NCBI GenBank assembly: GCA_002381945.1
Contig: DFXY01000002.1
Coordinates: forward strand, 100,040 to 107,913
Length of the DNA stretch: 7,874 bases
Direction: 5' to 3'
From: Bacteriovoracaceae bacterium UBA4096
Lineage (GTDB): Bacteria > Bdellovibrionota > Bacteriovoracia > Bacteriovoracales > Bacteriovoracaceae
The stretch's first letter is position 1; each line of letters starts with the position of its first letter. The notes beneath the pieces are model-generated. The model had not been told where the DNA came from, searched no databases, and worked only from the letters and a program-made list of their open reading frames with translations. The translations under genes and the position numbers were made by a program. Shown in pieces: positions 6,739 through 7,874 of the stretch.

Positions 6739-6745
6739 GGGAGGA
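6739..6745 (+). promoter_or_regulatory. Strong Shine-Dalgarno GGGAGGA of the prkA-like gene
   Basis: GGGAGGA contains GGAGG 6 nt before the ATG at 6751. It is the strongest ribosome-binding site in the window and decides the start of the kinase gene. Confidence 0.8.
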
Positions 6746-6750
6746 AGTCC

Positions 6751-7874
6751 ATGGCAAGCTCCAATTTCGATATTCAGTCTTTTATTTCTCAGCACTACAA
6801 TCCTAAAGACTTCTCTCATCTTCATTGGCAAGGAAGCTTTCAGGAGTATGTCGATCTTGTGATGAAGAATCCTAAGGTTGCACGAAATTCTTTTCAAAGA
6901 ATTTATGACATGATTATGAGCTACGGTACTTCTCAATATACCGAATATAAAAAAGATGTTGTTCGTTACCACTTCTTTGATGATCCATTTGAGAATGGAA
7001 AAGACGCTATCTTCGGTATCGATGTTCACTTAATGAAATTGGTGAATTTCTTTCAAAGTGCTGCCTTAGGTTATGGAACTGAGAAGAGGGTCCTTCTTCT
7101 TCATGGACCAGTGGGTTCTGCCAAATCTTCAATTGCGCGCTTACTTAAAAAAGGGCTTGAACATTATTCAAGAACTGATGAAGGGGCCCTTTATACTTAT
7201 GAATGGATTGATGAAGAGGGTTCGGCTATTTTAGGTGGTCAGAAACTTTTCCCTTCTCCAATGCATGAAGAGCCGTTAAAGCTTCTCCCTCCTGAAGTGC
7301 GTGATCGCTTTTTAGCCGAGCTTGCGAAAGTGAATACATCTAAATACAAGGTTCGTATTAAAGGTGAAGTTAATCCGGCCTGTCGATTCATTCTTAATGA
7401 ATTCATGTTGAAATATGATGGTGACTGGAACCGCGTGATGAAACATTTGCGTGTGAAGCGTCTGGTTCTCTCCGAGAAAGACCGTCGTGGTATTGGTACG
7501 TTCCAGCCAAAAGATGAGAAGAACCAGGATTCAACTGAATTAACTGGTGATATCAATTATCGTAAAATTGCTATTTATGGATCTGACTCTGATCCGCGAG
7601 CTTTTAACTTTGATGGTGAATTCAACATAGCTAACCGCGGGATTGTCGAATTCATCGAGATGTTGAAGTTGGATGTGGCCTTCTTATATGACCTTCTTGG
7701 TGCTTCTCAGGAACAATCAATTAAGCCAAAGAAATTTGCACAAACCAACATTGATCTGGTGATTCTAGGTCACACCAATGAGCCAGAGTATAGAAAACTT
7801 CAGTCCAATGAATTCATGGAAGCTCTTCGTGACCGTACGGTTAAGATTGATGTTCCTTATATTACTCGTCTGGA
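6751..7874 (+). CDS. prkA: PrkA/YeaG-family AAA+ serine protein kinase (3' end outside window)
   Basis: A serine protein kinase of the PrkA (YeaG) family, linked in other bacteria to stationary phase, nitrogen starvation and, in Bacillus, sporulation. The window holds 374 full codons of the usual 630-690, covering the N-terminal PrkA AAA region but not the C-terminal region with kinase similarity. Visible: the N-terminal lead-in ending SYGTSQYTEYKK (57-68), FFDDPFENGKDAIFG (75-89), Walker A GPVGSAKSS (119-127), the block GIGTFQPKDEKNQDSTELTG (247-266), SDSDPRAFNFDGEFNIANRG (278-297), FLYDLLGASQE (311-321), and HTNEPEYRKL (341-350) followed by NEFMEALRDRTVKIDVPY (353-370). The sequence is intact and close to family consensus. 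The start at 6751 has a strong Shine-Dalgarno. In many genomes yeaH (DUF444) and spoVR follow; they would lie beyond the right edge. It is divergent from the PP2C phosphatase gene, so the two may share control. Confidence 0.96.
   Translation, partial: MASSNFDIQSFISQHYNPKDFSHLHWQGSFQEYVDLVMKNPKVARNSFQRIYDMIMSYGTSQYTEYKKDVVRYHFFDDPFENGKDAIFGIDVHLMKLVNFFQSAALGYGTEKRVLLLHGPVGSAKSSIARLLKKGLEHYSRTDEGALYTYEWIDEEGSAILGGQKLFPSPMHEEPLKLLPPEVRDRFLAELAKVNTSKYKVRIKGEVNPACRFILNEFMLKYDGDWNRVMKHLRVKRLVLSEKDRRGIGTFQPKDEKNQDSTELTGDINYRKIAIYGSDSDPRAFNFDGEFNIANRGIVEFIEMLKLDVAFLYDLLGASQEQSIKPKKFAQTNIDLVILGHTNEPEYRKLQSNEFMEALRDRTVKIDVPYITRL

Noticed and set aside
6716..6739. A 7-codon leader peptide frame (MYPLKSP) ahead of the prkA-like gene.
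   Set aside because: It has no ribosome-binding site, overlaps the inverted repeat, and shows no run of regulatory codons as in attenuation leaders.
7239..7556. A 105-codon minus-strand frame inside the prkA-like gene.
   Set aside because: It is the antisense shadow of a highly conserved PrkA segment.

Overview
The window looks like chromosomal core-genome DNA from a moderately AT-rich Gram-negative bacterium. Reading the proteins from memory, the best match is the Bdellovibrionota (the Bacteriovorax/Bdellovibrio side of the former Deltaproteobacteria). The reasons are the near-consensus PrkA sequence, an M23 peptidase placed directly before secA, and a long acidic protein directly after secA. 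This placement is an inference; no database search was possible. I see no insertion sequence, phage gene, tRNA, rRNA, CRISPR array or other sign of recent transfer.

Layout. Positions 1-6535 hold five genes, all on the minus strand, read right to left: a PP2C-type Ser/Thr phosphatase (6535-5789), a membrane-anchored M23 metallopeptidase (5722-4664), SecA (4649-2097), a two-part protein with an acidic disordered N-terminus and a YbjQ-like C-terminus (2096-897), and an FAD-dependent glycerol-3-phosphate dehydrogenase that runs off the left edge (900-1). The gaps shrink along the series: 66 nt, 14 nt, 0 nt, then a 4-nt ATGA overlap. No convincing terminator lies between them, so they probably form one operon. 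A near-consensus sigma70-type promoter (TTGACT, 16 nt, TATGAT) sits just ahead of the phosphatase gene. A weaker possible internal promoter precedes the M23 gene.

Positions 6536-6750 are a 215-nt divergent intergenic region. It holds the phosphatase promoter, a perfect 12-bp palindrome next to that promoter, smaller inverted repeats, a weak candidate promoter for the rightward gene, and a strong Shine-Dalgarno sequence. From 6751 to the right edge runs the first 374 codons of a PrkA/YeaG-family AAA+ serine protein kinase.

How the genes fit together. The operon combines protein export (SecA), envelope remodelling (M23 peptidase), membrane respiratory metabolism (GlpD-like) and a phosphatase as the first gene. 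A Ser/Thr kinase faces that phosphatase across a shared control region, which raises the possibility of a kinase/phosphatase pair. The least understood piece is the acidic protein joined without a gap to secA and to the dehydrogenase. No clearly new multi-gene system such as defence or a novel mobile element is visible; the points worth a second look are that acidic protein, the divergent kinase/phosphatase arrangement and the intergenic palindrome.
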